The notes below the pieces were generated by a model. That model saw only the letters and a program-made list of their open reading frames with translations, had not been told where the DNA came from and did no database searches. The position numbers were made by a program, and so were the translations under genes. Positions 54,753-63,937 of a DNA stretch of 64,000 nt are shown here, piece by piece. Every line of letters begins with the position of its first letter. The first letter of the stretch is position 1. This stretch comes from an uncultured Pelagibacteraceae bacterium (GTDB taxonomy: Bacteria > Pseudomonadota > Alphaproteobacteria > Pelagibacterales > Pelagibacteraceae), in NCBI GenBank assembly GCA_902566785.1, contig CACFKI010000003.1, positions 41,766 through 105,765 of the forward strand, written 5' to 3'.

Positions 54753-54807
54753 AATTGTAGATATATTCCCTTAAAAATTTCACTTAATAAACCATAAAAT
54801 AAAAATT

Positions 54808-56250
54808 ATGTATAGTAAATTTGGACAGTTCATTGATGGTAAATGGCAAGAAGCAGAAAAAAAAGAAACTTACGAAGTAATTAATCCTGCAACTGAAGAA
54901 ATTATTGGTAAAGCGTCAAAGGCATCAAAGATAGATGTTCAGAAAGCTTTGAAATCAGCAGAGAAAGGCTTAGAAGTTTGGAAAAATACTTCACCATGGA
55001 AAAGATCTTATGTTATCAGAAAAATAGCTGATTTAATGAGACAAAAACAAGATGTGTTAGCAAAATGGCTTACCTTAGAAGTTGGTAAACCAATAGCCGA
55101 GGGAATTGGAGAAACAGGTGGAGCAGCAGATATATTCGAATGGAATGCTGAGGAAACAAAAAGAATTTATGGTCAGACAGTGCAAAGTAGATTTCCTGAA
55201 ACAAGGGTACACATTTATTATCAGCCAGTTGGAGTAGTGGCAGCGTTAGTTCCATGGAATTTTCCATTAGTTTTAGCAGCTAGAAAAATATCAACTGCAT
55301 TAGCTGCTGGATGCTCTGTAATTTGTAAACCAGATGTTATTACACCTGGTACTGTTATGGAGTTGATTGATATTTGTAAGGAAGCTGGAGTTCCTCCAGG
55401 TGTTGTAAATCTTTTATCGGGTGACCCTGCTGAAATATCAAATGAATTATTAGAGTCAGATATAGTTAAAAAGGTTTCTATTACCGGATCTACAAGAGTG
55501 GGAAAACTAATATTGAAAAAAGCTGCAGATAAAGTTCAAAGAGTTACTATGGAGCTAAGTGGTCATTCTCCTTTTATTGTTTTTGATGATGTAGATATAA
55601 ATAAAGTTGCTGACATGGCAATTACAGCAAAATTCAGAAATAATGGACAAGTATGTATTTCTCCAAATAGATTTTATATTCAGGAAAAAAAGAAAGATGA
55701 ATTCATAAAAGCTTTTATAGATAAAACTAAAAAACTTAAAATAGGAAATGGATTAGATCAAGATGTTCAGCTAGGTCCTTTAACTACAGCTAAAAGATTA
55801 TCAGAGGTTGAGGCTTTAGTTGAAAAAACAAAGAAAGAAGGTGCAAAAGTTTTATTAGGGGGAAAAAGGCCGTCTGGATTTAATAAAGGATATTTTTACG
55901 AACCAACAATTTTTGATAATATAAAAGATAATTTTACAATTATGAAAGAAGAACCATTTGGACCGCTAGTTCCAATGTTATCATTTAAAACATTTGATGA
56001 GGTAATTGAGAGAGCTAATAATAATGATCTCGGACTTTGTAGTTATATATATACAAATTCTATGGATCAGGCTCATAGAGCATCTGAACTTATGGAAACT
56101 GGAACAGTTGCAGTGAATACACCTGCTGTAGCAGTGGCAGAAGCACCTTTTGGTGGGATCAAGCAAACCGGTTATGGACGTGAAGGTGGGTCGATGGCTA
56201 TTAAAGATTATCTAAATATTAAATATACTCATTTGGGATTGAAAATATAA
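54808..56250 (+). CDS. NAD(P)-dependent aldehyde dehydrogenase (succinate-semialdehyde dehydrogenase type)
   Basis: A 480-residue ALDH. Catalytic Cys283 is in NNGQVCISPNRFY and Glu249 in VTMELSGHSPF; PWNFPLVLAARKIS and GSTRVGKLI bind the cofactor. The ending PFGGIKQTGYGREGG is typical of the GabD-like group. It lacks the features of CoA-acylating MmsA. In the inositol island it may oxidise malonate semialdehyde, tartronate semialdehyde or another aldehyde made by the neighbouring aldolase (its stop abuts that gene's start). Confidence 0.9.
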   Translation: MYSKFGQFIDGKWQEAEKKETYEVINPATEEIIGKASKASKIDVQKALKSAEKGLEVWKNTSPWKRSYVIRKIADLMRQKQDVLAKWLTLEVGKPIAEGIGETGGAADIFEWNAEETKRIYGQTVQSRFPETRVHIYYQPVGVVAALVPWNFPLVLAARKISTALAAGCSVICKPDVITPGTVMELIDICKEAGVPPGVVNLLSGDPAEISNELLESDIVKKVSITGSTRVGKLILKKAADKVQRVTMELSGHSPFIVFDDVDINKVADMAITAKFRNNGQVCISPNRFYIQEKKKDEFIKAFIDKTKKLKIGNGLDQDVQLGPLTTAKRLSEVEALVEKTKKEGAKVLLGGKRPSGFNKGYFYEPTIFDNIKDNFTIMKEEPFGPLVPMLSFKTFDEVIERANNNDLGLCSYIYTNSMDQAHRASELMETGTVAVNTPAVAVAEAPFGGIKQTGYGREGGSMAIKDYLNIKYTHLGLKI

Positions 56251-57041
56251 TGAGAGCTAACAAAATAAGAAAAATGATGAAAGATGGAAAACCAATTGTT
56301 AATGGTTGGTTACAAATTCCAAGTTCTTTTTCAGCTGAAGTAATGTCTCACCAAGGATGGGATTCTTTAACTATCGATATGCAACATGGTGTAATAGATT
56401 ATCCAAATGCATTACAAATGCTACAAGCTATATCTACCACAGATGTAACACCTTTAGCTCGAGTTAATTGGAATGAACCTGGTCAAATAATGAAAATTCT
56501 AGATGCGGGTTGTTATGGAGTTATTTGTCCAATGGTGAGTAATAAATTAGAGGCAGAAAAGTTTGTTCAAGCTTGTATGTATCCCCCAAAGGGTTATAGA
56601 AGCTTTGGACCAATAAGAGGATTGATTTATGGTGGTGGAGATTATGGTGATCATTCAAATGAAGAAATTTTAAAAATTGCAATGATAGAAACTAAGGAAG
56701 CGCTTGATAAGCTAGATGAAATAATGAGCACTGAAGGTATTGATGGAATTTATATTGGGCCAGCCGATTTAAGTTTAGCTATTGGAGAAAAACCAGCTTT
56801 TGATAATCCTGAGGATAGTCCAACATATAAACAAATTGTAAATATTTTAAACCACGCAAAAAAAAATAATATTTTTGCAGGTATTCACAATGCAACACCT
56901 GAGTATGCAAAGAAAATGATAGATTTAGGATTTAATTTAGTAACCATTGGATCAGATCAAAGGTACATGAGTGCTGGTGCAAAAGAGGCAGTATCGAAAC
57001 TTAAATCAGTTAAATCTAAACAAGACTCAAAGGCATATTAA
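56250..57041 (+). CDS. HpcH/HpaI-family class II aldolase
   Basis: A 263-residue metal-dependent aldolase of the 4-hydroxy-2-oxoheptanedioate/2-keto-3-deoxyglucarate aldolase family. SLTIDMQHGVIDYP carries the catalytic His, TPLARVNWNEPGQI the substrate Arg, and IGPADLSLAIG the closing loop. Members cleave 2-keto-3-deoxy acids to pyruvate and an aldehyde. Immediately after the aldehyde dehydrogenase and before a 2-hydroxyacid dehydrogenase: a likely aldehyde-producing and -consuming set. It is not IolJ, whose fold and sequence are different. Confidence 0.87.
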   Translation: MRANKIRKMMKDGKPIVNGWLQIPSSFSAEVMSHQGWDSLTIDMQHGVIDYPNALQMLQAISTTDVTPLARVNWNEPGQIMKILDAGCYGVICPMVSNKLEAEKFVQACMYPPKGYRSFGPIRGLIYGGGDYGDHSNEEILKIAMIETKEALDKLDEIMSTEGIDGIYIGPADLSLAIGEKPAFDNPEDSPTYKQIVNILNHAKKNNIFAGIHNATPEYAKKMIDLGFNLVTIGSDQRYMSAGAKEAVSKLKSVKSKQDSKAY

Positions 57042-57046
57042 ATTTA

Positions 57047-58012
57047 GTGTCAGATAAAAAAAAAATTTTAATTATTCAACCTATTCATAAAGCAGGTATA
57101 GATTTGTTAGAAAATCATCCTAAATTTGAATTTGAAGTTATTGAAAATATTGATTCAGAAAATATTGTATCAAAAATATCTGAATGTGATGCTATTTCAA
57201 TTAGAACTGCAAAACTATCTGGTGAATTAATTAATAAATCTAATAAATTAAAAATTATATCAAGGCACGGTGTTGGTTATGATAATATTGACATTGAAAG
57301 CTCAAAGAAAAAAAATATTACTTTAACTATAACTGCTACTGCAAATGCTGTGGCTGTATCAGAGCACGTTATGTTTATGCTTTTAAATATTTCAAAAAGA
57401 AAAGATATGTACGACAGTAGTGTAAAATCAGGAAGATTTAGCGATAGAAATAAACTTCCTAAAACAATCGAATTATGGAATAAAAATATTTTGATTGCAG
57501 GTTTTGGTAGAATAGGCCAATGTTTGATTAAAAGATGTAAAGGTTTTGAAATGAATGTCTTTGTTTATGATCCCTTTGTTTCAAAAGAAATTATTGAAAA
57601 ATTTGGTGGTCAAAAAGTTGAAAACTTAACTGATGCTACAAAAAAAATGGATGCTATCTCCCTACATGTACCTTTAAATAAAGATACTGAAGGCTTAATA
57701 AATTATGAACTTTTAAAAACAATGAAAAAAAACTGTATTATTATTAATGCAGCAAGAGGAGGAATAATTAATGAGATAGATTTAAATAAAGCACTTAATG
57801 AAAATTTAATTTTTGGGGCAGGTCTTGATGTTTTTAAAGTAGAGCCACCTGAAGAAAATAATCCTTTATTAAAAAACGATAAGGTATTTTTAAGTCCACA
57901 TACTGCTGCATTTACAGAAGAATGTATGATTAGGATGGGAAAAGAAACTATACAAAATATTATTGATTTTTTTGATAAAAGATTAGACAAATCTAAAATA
58001 GTTAAACTTTAA
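57047..58012 (+). CDS. D-isomer-specific 2-hydroxyacid dehydrogenase
   Basis: A 321-residue NAD-dependent dehydrogenase starting at GTG. ILIAGFGRIGQCLIKRC is the NAD motif, INAARGGIINEIDL contains the active Arg region, and VEPPEENNPLL with LSPHTAAFTEE carries Glu and His. It resembles the N-terminal catalytic part of phosphoglycerate dehydrogenase or glyoxylate/hydroxypyruvate reductase. It could reduce tartronate semialdehyde isomers or hydroxypyruvate in this island. The substrate is not clear. Confidence 0.87.
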   Translation: MSDKKKILIIQPIHKAGIDLLENHPKFEFEVIENIDSENIVSKISECDAISIRTAKLSGELINKSNKLKIISRHGVGYDNIDIESSKKKNITLTITATANAVAVSEHVMFMLLNISKRKDMYDSSVKSGRFSDRNKLPKTIELWNKNILIAGFGRIGQCLIKRCKGFEMNVFVYDPFVSKEIIEKFGGQKVENLTDATKKMDAISLHVPLNKDTEGLINYELLKTMKKNCIIINAARGGIINEIDLNKALNENLIFGAGLDVFKVEPPEENNPLLKNDKVFLSPHTAAFTEECMIRMGKETIQNIIDFFDKRLDKSKIVKL

Positions 58013-58015
58013 TTT

Positions 58016-58516
58016 ATGAGAATAAATTTTAAAAATTTTGGTCTTTTAGAAGCATTAGTTCTTTTATCTGTAGTTTATGTAGTTGGAATGTTGATATGGA
58101 CTGCAAGCACTAGGCCAGCCGTTGAAGCAAAAGCAAATTTAGTAAAAGCGAATCATCAAAAAGTTGTTGATTTTATTAATGGTGAAATAAACAAATGTGG
58201 AAACTCAAATGAGAACTCTTTAACTATCTGGGGAGATCCTTGTAGTGGCGAGTGGATTGCGGATAAAGTAGTTAATTATATTAACAATAATCTACAAATA
58301 GAAAATCCATTTTCAGATGATTCTAAAGTAAAAACAGATCCGGACCCTAGGATTAAAGCAGAGGGGAAAGCTGGTCAATCTGTTGAAATGGGTGTGATAT
58401 TTGTAATGTCCTCAAATTTTCAACCGGAGGCTGGTTCAGAATGGATAGTAGGAACTTGTTTTAAATCACCATGTGTAGCTGCTGGAAATAACGAACTTAC
58501 TTCAATTTATAGATAA
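58016..58516 (+). CDS. Pilin-like N-anchored protein, unknown function
   Basis: A 166-residue protein with one N-terminal membrane helix (LLEALVLLSVVYVVGMLIW), then a soluble domain with four cysteines (NKCGNSNEN, GDPCSGEW, GTCFKSPCVAA) that may form two disulfides. The start NFGLLEALVLLSVVY resembles the prepilin pattern G-F-x-x-x-E but the Glu is not exactly at +5. It may be a pseudopilin or a secreted anchor protein. It stands between the hydroxyacid dehydrogenase and iolE (convergent, abutting), an odd place for a pilin. Confidence 0.6.
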   Translation: MRINFKNFGLLEALVLLSVVYVVGMLIWTASTRPAVEAKANLVKANHQKVVDFINGEINKCGNSNENSLTIWGDPCSGEWIADKVVNYINNNLQIENPFSDDSKVKTDPDPRIKAEGKAGQSVEMGVIFVMSSNFQPEAGSEWIVGTCFKSPCVAAGNNELTSIYR

Positions 58517-59419
58517 TTATTTTTGATCTATTTCAATATTAGTCTGATTTAATATTTTTTTTAAATAGTTAAATCCTTTAATAGCATATTCAAGAGGGTT
58601 TGCTTTTTTAGGATCTTGCTCCGCTTCAACAACTAACCATCCAGAATAATCTTTCTTTTTAAGAATTTCGAATAAAGGTTTATAATCAATGCATCCATCA
58701 CCTGGTACAGTAAATGCCCCCTCTAGAAATGCATCTCTAAAACTTAGATCCTCTTTTAAAGATTTTTCAAGTACATGTTTTCTAATATCTTTGCAATGCA
58801 CATGTTTAATTCGTCCACTATAATTTTCTAATATTTTTTTAGAATCTCCTTTTGCAAACAAAAGATGACCAGTGTCCAAAGTTAATTTTACACATTCATC
58901 TGTACTATCTAAAAGTCTTTCTGTATCTTCTTGGGTTTCTACTACAGTTCCCATATGGTGGTGATAAGCTAAAGGCATGCCTTGATCCTCTAGGTATTTA
59001 CCCATTTCAGATATTTTTTTAGAAAAAATTTTCCATTCATCATTTTCCATCTTTGGTCTTGTAGATAATTTTCTATTTGGATCTCCTTGAATAGATCCAG
59101 AGACTTCAGCAAAAACTATACATGGTGAATTACAATCTTTAAATAATTTAAGCTGTTCTTTGATTAATTCTTTTTCTTCCTCTACTGAATTTTTTCTTAA
59201 ATTTGCACCATACCAACCTGAACAAAGTTTTAAATTATATGTATTTAATTTGGGGATTAATTCTGAGGACTTTTTTGGAAATTTACCTCCACTTTCAACT
59301 CCAGTGTAACCAGCTTGACTTGCCTCCTGCAAACATTGCTCTAATGATGTTTCTCCACCCAGTTCGGGCATATCATCGTTACTCCATGCGATTGGTGCTA
59401 CTCCTAATTTTACTGACAT
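58517..59419 (-). CDS. iolE: myo-Inosose-2 dehydratase
   Basis: A 300-residue TIM-barrel enzyme that dehydrates 2-keto-myo-inositol to trihydroxycyclohexanedione. VAPIAWSNDDMPELGGETSL at the start is the IolE signature, followed by ASQAGYTGVESGGKFPKK. MPLAYHHHMGTVVET and LTLDTGHLLFAKGD give the metal-binding residues, and VEAEQDPKKANPLEYA is the usual end. Divergent from iolG across 53 bases. Confidence 0.94.
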   Translation of the reverse strand: MSVKLGVAPIAWSNDDMPELGGETSLEQCLQEASQAGYTGVESGGKFPKKSSELIPKLNTYNLKLCSGWYGANLRKNSVEEEKELIKEQLKLFKDCNSPCIVFAEVSGSIQGDPNRKLSTRPKMENDEWKIFSKKISEMGKYLEDQGMPLAYHHHMGTVVETQEDTERLLDSTDECVKLTLDTGHLLFAKGDSKKILENYSGRIKHVHCKDIRKHVLEKSLKEDLSFRDAFLEGAFTVPGDGCIDYKPLFEILKKKDYSGWLVVEAEQDPKKANPLEYAIKGFNYLKKILNQTNIEIDQK

Positions 59420-59472
59420 AATAAATATTTTTAGTTAAGATATAAAAATAATTTTTTAATTCAAACAAAAAA

Positions 59473-60474
59473 ATGATTAATATTGCTTTATTCGGTCTTG
59501 GTAGAATTGGATTGATGCATGGAAAAAATCTTATGAGGAATAAAGATTTTAAACTAAAGTATGTTTACGATCTAAATAAAAAACTCACTATAAAAGCTTC
59601 TAAAATTTTAAAATCTAATAAGATAACTAATCCATCTGTTGCATTTAAAGATAAAACATTAGATGCAATATTTATAGCATCTTCAACCTCTACTCATATT
59701 CAATTAATTCTTGATGCAGTTAAATATAAAAAGGCGATTTTTTGCGAAAAACCTTTAGACTTAAATATTGAAAAAATTAACAATTGTAAAAAAAAAATAA
59801 AAAAGTTAAATCCAAAAATTCAATTAGGATTTAATAGAAGATATGATCCTGGACACAACAGTTTAAAAACTAAACTATTAAAAGGTAAAATAGGTAAATT
59901 AGAAAAAATAATAATTACCAGTAGAGACCCTGCTCCACCATCATTTAAGTATTTAAAAGAGTCTGGAGGTATATTTAGAGATATGATGATTCATGACTTT
60001 GATCTTGTAAGGTTTTATTTAGGAAAAGATGAGCCATTAAATTTAATAGCGACAGGTAGCAATATATCCAATGGTAAATTTAACAAAATTAAAGATTATG
60101 AGTTAGCATCATGCATGATTAAGTCAAAAAAGGGTGTTCAATGTATAATCACAAATTCAAGACATTGTAGCTTTGGATACGACCAAAGAGTTGAATTATT
60201 TGGATCAAAAGGAATGATAATATCAGAAAATAAAAGAGAAAATGAAACCTCTTTATATTTAAATAATTCAACCTCCAACAAACCTCCTTTTATGTACTTT
60301 TTTATAGAAAGGTACAAAGAGGCATATAAAAATCAACTTTACGACTTTTCTAAATTTATAAAAAAAAATATTAAGCCACTTGCTCAGTTTGAGGAAGGTA
60401 GAAGAGCTCTGATTATGGCTAATGCAGCTAGAAAATCCGTTAAATCAAAAAAAATTGAAAAACTTTATTTTTAA
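59473..60474 (+). CDS. iolG: myo-Inositol 2-dehydrogenase
   Basis: A 333-residue NAD-dependent dehydrogenase that oxidises myo-inositol to 2-keto-myo-inositol. ALFGLGRIGLMHGKNLMRN binds NAD, AIFCEKPLDLNIEKI carries the catalytic Lys, and QLGFNRRYDPGHNSL, GGIFRDMMIHDFDLVRFYLG and SRHCSFGYDQRVELFG are specific to the IolG group. First gene of a rightward run into the CUT2 transporter (109-base gap), divergent from iolE. Confidence 0.92.
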   Translation: MINIALFGLGRIGLMHGKNLMRNKDFKLKYVYDLNKKLTIKASKILKSNKITNPSVAFKDKTLDAIFIASSTSTHIQLILDAVKYKKAIFCEKPLDLNIEKINNCKKKIKKLNPKIQLGFNRRYDPGHNSLKTKLLKGKIGKLEKIIITSRDPAPPSFKYLKESGGIFRDMMIHDFDLVRFYLGKDEPLNLIATGSNISNGKFNKIKDYELASCMIKSKKGVQCIITNSRHCSFGYDQRVELFGSKGMIISENKRENETSLYLNNSTSNKPPFMYFFIERYKEAYKNQLYDFSKFIKKNIKPLAQFEEGRRALIMANAARKSVKSKKIEKLYF

Positions 60475-60583
60475 TTGAATCAACTATTACTAGAATGCAA
60501 CCTGCCAGCTTTACAATTAATTAATATTTTGATTAAAATTAATTTTTAAAAAGTTAACTTTAAAACAATAAGAGGGAAATTTA

Positions 60584-61507
60584 ATGAAAACATTAAAAAA
60601 CTTTATATTAGCAATTGCTGCATGGTCAATGATGTCTGTGTCTGCATTAGCTACAGATGTTATTGTTGTTTCACATGGTCAAGCTAATGATCCGTTTTGG
60701 TCAGTAGCAAAAAATGGTGTTGATGCAGCTTGTAAAGATATGGGAGTATCTTGTAAGTACACAGCTCCAGGAACATTTGACATGGTAGAAATGGCAAAAC
60801 TAATTGATAACGCAGTTTCACAAAAACCAAAAGGTATTGTGATCACTCTTCCAGACGCTGCTGCTTTAGGAAAATCAGTTAAAGCTGCTATTGCTGCTGG
60901 TATTCCAGTTATTTCAATGAACTCTGGTTCTGATGATTATGCATCATTAGGAATCAGCGCTCACGTTGGGCAAACAGAGTTTGAAGCTGGAGTAGGTGGT
61001 GGACAAAAAATGAAAGCCGCTGGTGGAAAAAAAGCACTTTGTGTTAACCATGAAGTTGGAAACGTTGCACTAGATAGAAGATGTGCTGGTTTCAAAAAAG
61101 GTTTTGGAGGAAGTGTTGACATTTTAGGTACTTCTAACGACCCAACAGAAATTCAAAAAGCTGTTGCTGCAAAATTAGGTGGTGGATATGATACTATCCT
61201 AACTTTAGGAGCTGGTTTATCTGGTGAAGCAGCATTAAAAGCTTTAGAAGCTGCTGGAAAAGTTGGTAAAGTAAAATTAGGTACATTTGATATGTCACCT
61301 AATATGTTAAAAGCTGCTGCTGCAGGAAAAGTAGAGTTTTTAATTGATCAACAACAGTATCTACAAGGTTACCTACCAATTGCAATTTTTGCTCAGTATA
61401 TGAGATGGGGAACAATGCCAGCTGGTGTAGTTATGACTGGACCTGGATTTGTAACTCCTAAAAATGCGAGCGCTGTTATTAAGTGGGCAGCTCAAGGTTA
61501 TAGATAA
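60584..61507 (+). CDS. CUT2 sugar ABC transporter substrate-binding protein (probably inositol)
   Basis: A 307-residue periplasmic binding protein family 1/4 member (RbsB-like). Signal peptide ends near SVSALA-TD. VIVVSHGQANDPFWSVAKNG starts the fold; IVITLPDAAALGKSVKAAI and ILTLGAGLSGEAALKAL are typical hinge regions. A ribosome-binding site AGAGGG precedes it. Linked to iolG and iolE, so myo-inositol is the expected ligand, but FrcB-like fructose/ribose binding is close in sequence type. Confidence 0.87.
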   Translation: MKTLKNFILAIAAWSMMSVSALATDVIVVSHGQANDPFWSVAKNGVDAACKDMGVSCKYTAPGTFDMVEMAKLIDNAVSQKPKGIVITLPDAAALGKSVKAAIAAGIPVISMNSGSDDYASLGISAHVGQTEFEAGVGGGQKMKAAGGKKALCVNHEVGNVALDRRCAGFKKGFGGSVDILGTSNDPTEIQKAVAAKLGGGYDTILTLGAGLSGEAALKALEAAGKVGKVKLGTFDMSPNMLKAAAAGKVEFLIDQQQYLQGYLPIAIFAQYMRWGTMPAGVVMTGPGFVTPKNASAVIKWAAQGYR

Positions 61508-61520
61508 AATATTATAAATT

Positions 61521-61556
61521 AAAGGCCTGGCTATATTTAGTCAGGCCTTTTTTTTT
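61521..61556 (+). terminator. Hairpin with T tract between the CUT2 binding-protein and permease genes
   Basis: AAAGGCCTG at 61521-61529 pairs with CAGGCCTTT at 61542-61550, followed by a run of nine T. It starts 14 bases after the binding-protein stop and lies 27 bases before the permease start, so most transcripts may end here. Confidence 0.88.
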
Positions 61557-61582
61557 GTTATATTTTAAAATATAAAACATCT

Positions 61583-62710
61583 ATGTCTGAAAAATCTCAA
61601 AGTATTCAATCTAAGAAACAAAGTGGACATGATGAAAGGTTAAAAAAAATATCTCCATTAAGAGTTTTATTAAATAGACCAGAGCTTGGTGCTTTGGGTG
61701 GATCAATTTTAGTATTTATATTTTTTGGAGTAGTTGCAGGGGATACTGGAATGTTTAGTGCTTATGGAACGCTAAACTTTTTAGATGTCTCAGCCAATTT
61801 AGGAATAATTGCTATTGCAGCTGCAATGTTAATGATTGGTGGAGAGTTTGATTTATCAATAGGATCAATGATAGGTTTTGCTGGAATTTGTATTGCAATT
61901 CCTGCAATTTATTGGGGATGGCCATTATGGATGAGTATAACTTTTGCTTTCGCAATGGCTGTATTGATTGGATATTTTAACGGAATAATGGTTGTTAAAA
62001 CTGGACTACCTTCCTTTATCGTAACATTGGCAATGTTATTTATTTTAAGAGGAGCAACATTAGCAATTACTCGTCTAATCACAGGAAGAACTCAAGTTCC
62101 AGGATTAAGAGTTTTAATAGAAGATGATCCCATTGCTTGGTTATTCGCAACAGATACTTTTCAATGGTTATTTACATGGTTAGGATCAATGAAACTTATT
62201 GAATTAAGAACTGATGGAACTCCGTTAGCAACTGGTATTCCTCCATCGGTCATTTGGTTTGTTGCGCTTACATTATTTGCAACTTGGATATTGATGAAAA
62301 CAAGATATGGAAATTGGATATTTGCATCAGGTGGAGACAAAGTGGGAGCAACTAACGTTGGAGTTCCTGTTGGTAGAGTAAAAATAAGTTTATTTATAGG
62401 AACAGCTGTTGCATCAACAATTTTTGCTTGTATTCAAGTGTTAGATGCAGGATCAGCAGATACAATGAGAGGAACTTTGAAAGAATTAGAAGCTATAGCA
62501 GCAGCAGTTGTTGGTGGATGTTTATTAACAGGTGGTTATGGATCTGCTGTAGGAGCAGCACTAGGAGCAATTATATTTGGAACCGTCTCAATGGGTATTT
62601 TTTATACTGATGTTGATACTGATTGGTTTAAAGTATTTTTAGGTGCAATGATGTTAATTGCTGTTGTGTTTAATAATTATATTAGAAGAAAAGTAACAGA
62701 GAATAAATAA
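61583..62710 (+). CDS. CUT2 sugar ABC transporter permease
   Basis: A 375-residue membrane protein of the BPD_transp_2 family with around ten helices. [20 protein letters not shown] and [20 protein letters not shown] are the RbsC/FrcC family motifs. The N-terminus has about 35 polar, basic residues before helix 1. Its stop overlaps the ATPase start by one base. Forms the channel of the presumed inositol uptake system. Confidence 0.9.
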   Translation: MSEKSQSIQSKKQSGHDERLKKISPLRVLLNRPELGALGGSILVFIFFGVVAGDTGMFSAYGTLNFLDVSANLGIIAIAAAMLMIGGEFDLSIGSMIGFAGICIAIPAIYWGWPLWMSITFAFAMAVLIGYFNGIMVVKTGLPSFIVTLAMLFILRGATLAITRLITGRTQVPGLRVLIEDDPIAWLFATDTFQWLFTWLGSMKLIELRTDGTPLATGIPPSVIWFVALTLFATWILMKTRYGNWIFASGGDKVGATNVGVPVGRVKISLFIGTAVASTIFACIQVLDAGSADTMRGTLKELEAIAAAVVGGCLLTGGYGSAVGAALGAIIFGTVSMGIFYTDVDTDWFKVFLGAMMLIAVVFNNYIRRKVTENK

Positions 62711-63504
62711 TGTCAGATTATATAGTTCAATTTAATAACATTAGTAAGTTTTTTGGAAAAGTAATTGCTCTAAAGGACGTCACCATGAAATTAAAAAAAG
62801 GTGAGATTATGTGTTTACTTGGAGATAATGGAGCTGGAAAATCTACATTAATAAAAACATTAGCTGGAGTTCACAAGCCTGATGAAGGAGAAATAATTTT
62901 TGAAGATAAAAAAACTATTTTTGACTCACCAAGAGATGCTCTGGATATAGGAATTGGAACCGTTTATCAAGATTTGGCGTTAGTGTCACTTATGAGTGTT
63001 ACTAGAAATTTCTTTATGGGGAGAGAACCACAGAAAGGAATACCTTTCTTTAAGACTTTTGATATTGATACTGCAAATAGAATAGCAGCAGAAAGAATGG
63101 GTCAAATAGGTATAGATGTTAGAGACCCATCACAAGCAGTTGGAACAATGTCAGGGGGTGAAAGACAGTGTCTTGCAATATCAAGAGCAATTTACTTTGG
63201 TGCAAAAGTATTAATCTTAGATGAACCTACTTCAGCATTAGGTGTTCACCAAGCATCAATGGTACTAAAATATATTGTTAAAGCTGCATCAGAAGGTTTG
63301 GGTGTAATACTTATTACTCACAATGTTCATCATGCTTACCCGGTTGGAAATAGTTTCACTGTTTTAAATAGAGGAAAAAGTATGGGGACATTTCAAAAAA
63401 AAGATATATCTAGAGAAAAACTTTTGAGCATGATGGCTGGTGGGGAGGAACTTGATAAATTAGAAGTCGAATTGAAAGAGATGGACAGAATATCTAAAAA
63501 TTAA
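62710..63504 (+). CDS. CUT2 sugar ABC transporter ATP-binding protein, single-domain (FrcA type)
   Basis: A 264-residue ATPase with one nucleotide-binding domain: Walker [10 protein letters not shown] (about 38-46), signature [14 protein letters not shown] and Walker [16 protein letters not shown]. Most CUT2 systems (RbsA, XylG) have a double-length ATPase of around 500 residues; single-domain versions like FrcA are known. Presumably works as a homodimer with the permease. Overlaps convergent moaE by 11 bases. Confidence 0.9.
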   Translation: MSDYIVQFNNISKFFGKVIALKDVTMKLKKGEIMCLLGDNGAGKSTLIKTLAGVHKPDEGEIIFEDKKTIFDSPRDALDIGIGTVYQDLALVSLMSVTRNFFMGREPQKGIPFFKTFDIDTANRIAAERMGQIGIDVRDPSQAVGTMSGGERQCLAISRAIYFGAKVLILDEPTSALGVHQASMVLKYIVKAASEGLGVILITHNVHHAYPVGNSFTVLNRGKSMGTFQKKDISREKLLSMMAGGEELDKLEVELKEMDRISKN

Positions 63505-63937
63505 TTGGATTACCTTTTAACCACTCACTATCTTTATTTTCATAATGTTCTTTTTTCCAAATAGGAGATCTTTTTTTTATCTCTTCAATTATATATCTTG
63601 ATAGAGTATATGCCTCAGCTCTATGAGGACATGCAACAGCAATTATGATGCTTATTTCACCAAGACCAACATATCCTTTGACGTGCTCAATAAATACAGA
63701 TTTTTTGACAATTTTAAGTTTTTTATCTGCCTCATCATATATTTCATTGAAACTTTTTATGACTAGTTCTTCATGAACATCATAAGTAATACCTCTAACT
63801 TTTTGATTGTCATTTATATCTCTAACAGTCCCGTAAAATACCAATGATGCTCCATAATTTGAAGATGCTATAAATTCTTCAGCATTTTTTGTTTCAATTT
63901 TTTCTTTTGAAACATCAATTATTTTAGCATGGAGCAT
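63494..63937 (-). CDS. moaE: Molybdopterin synthase catalytic subunit
   Basis: A 147-residue MoaE, the large subunit that transfers sulfur from MoaD thiocarboxylate to precursor Z to make molybdopterin. [60 protein letters not shown] and [16 protein letters not shown] (active Lys) are the family motifs. Its ATG overlaps the moaD stop, so both subunits are coupled in translation. Implies molybdoenzymes in this cell. Confidence 0.95.
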   Translation of the reverse strand: MLHAKIIDVSKEKIETKNAEEFIASSNYGASLVFYGTVRDINDNQKVRGITYDVHEELVIKSFNEIYDEADKKLKIVKKSVFIEHVKGYVGLGEISIIIAVACPHRAEAYTLSRYIIEEIKKRSPIWKKEHYENKDSEWLKGNPINF

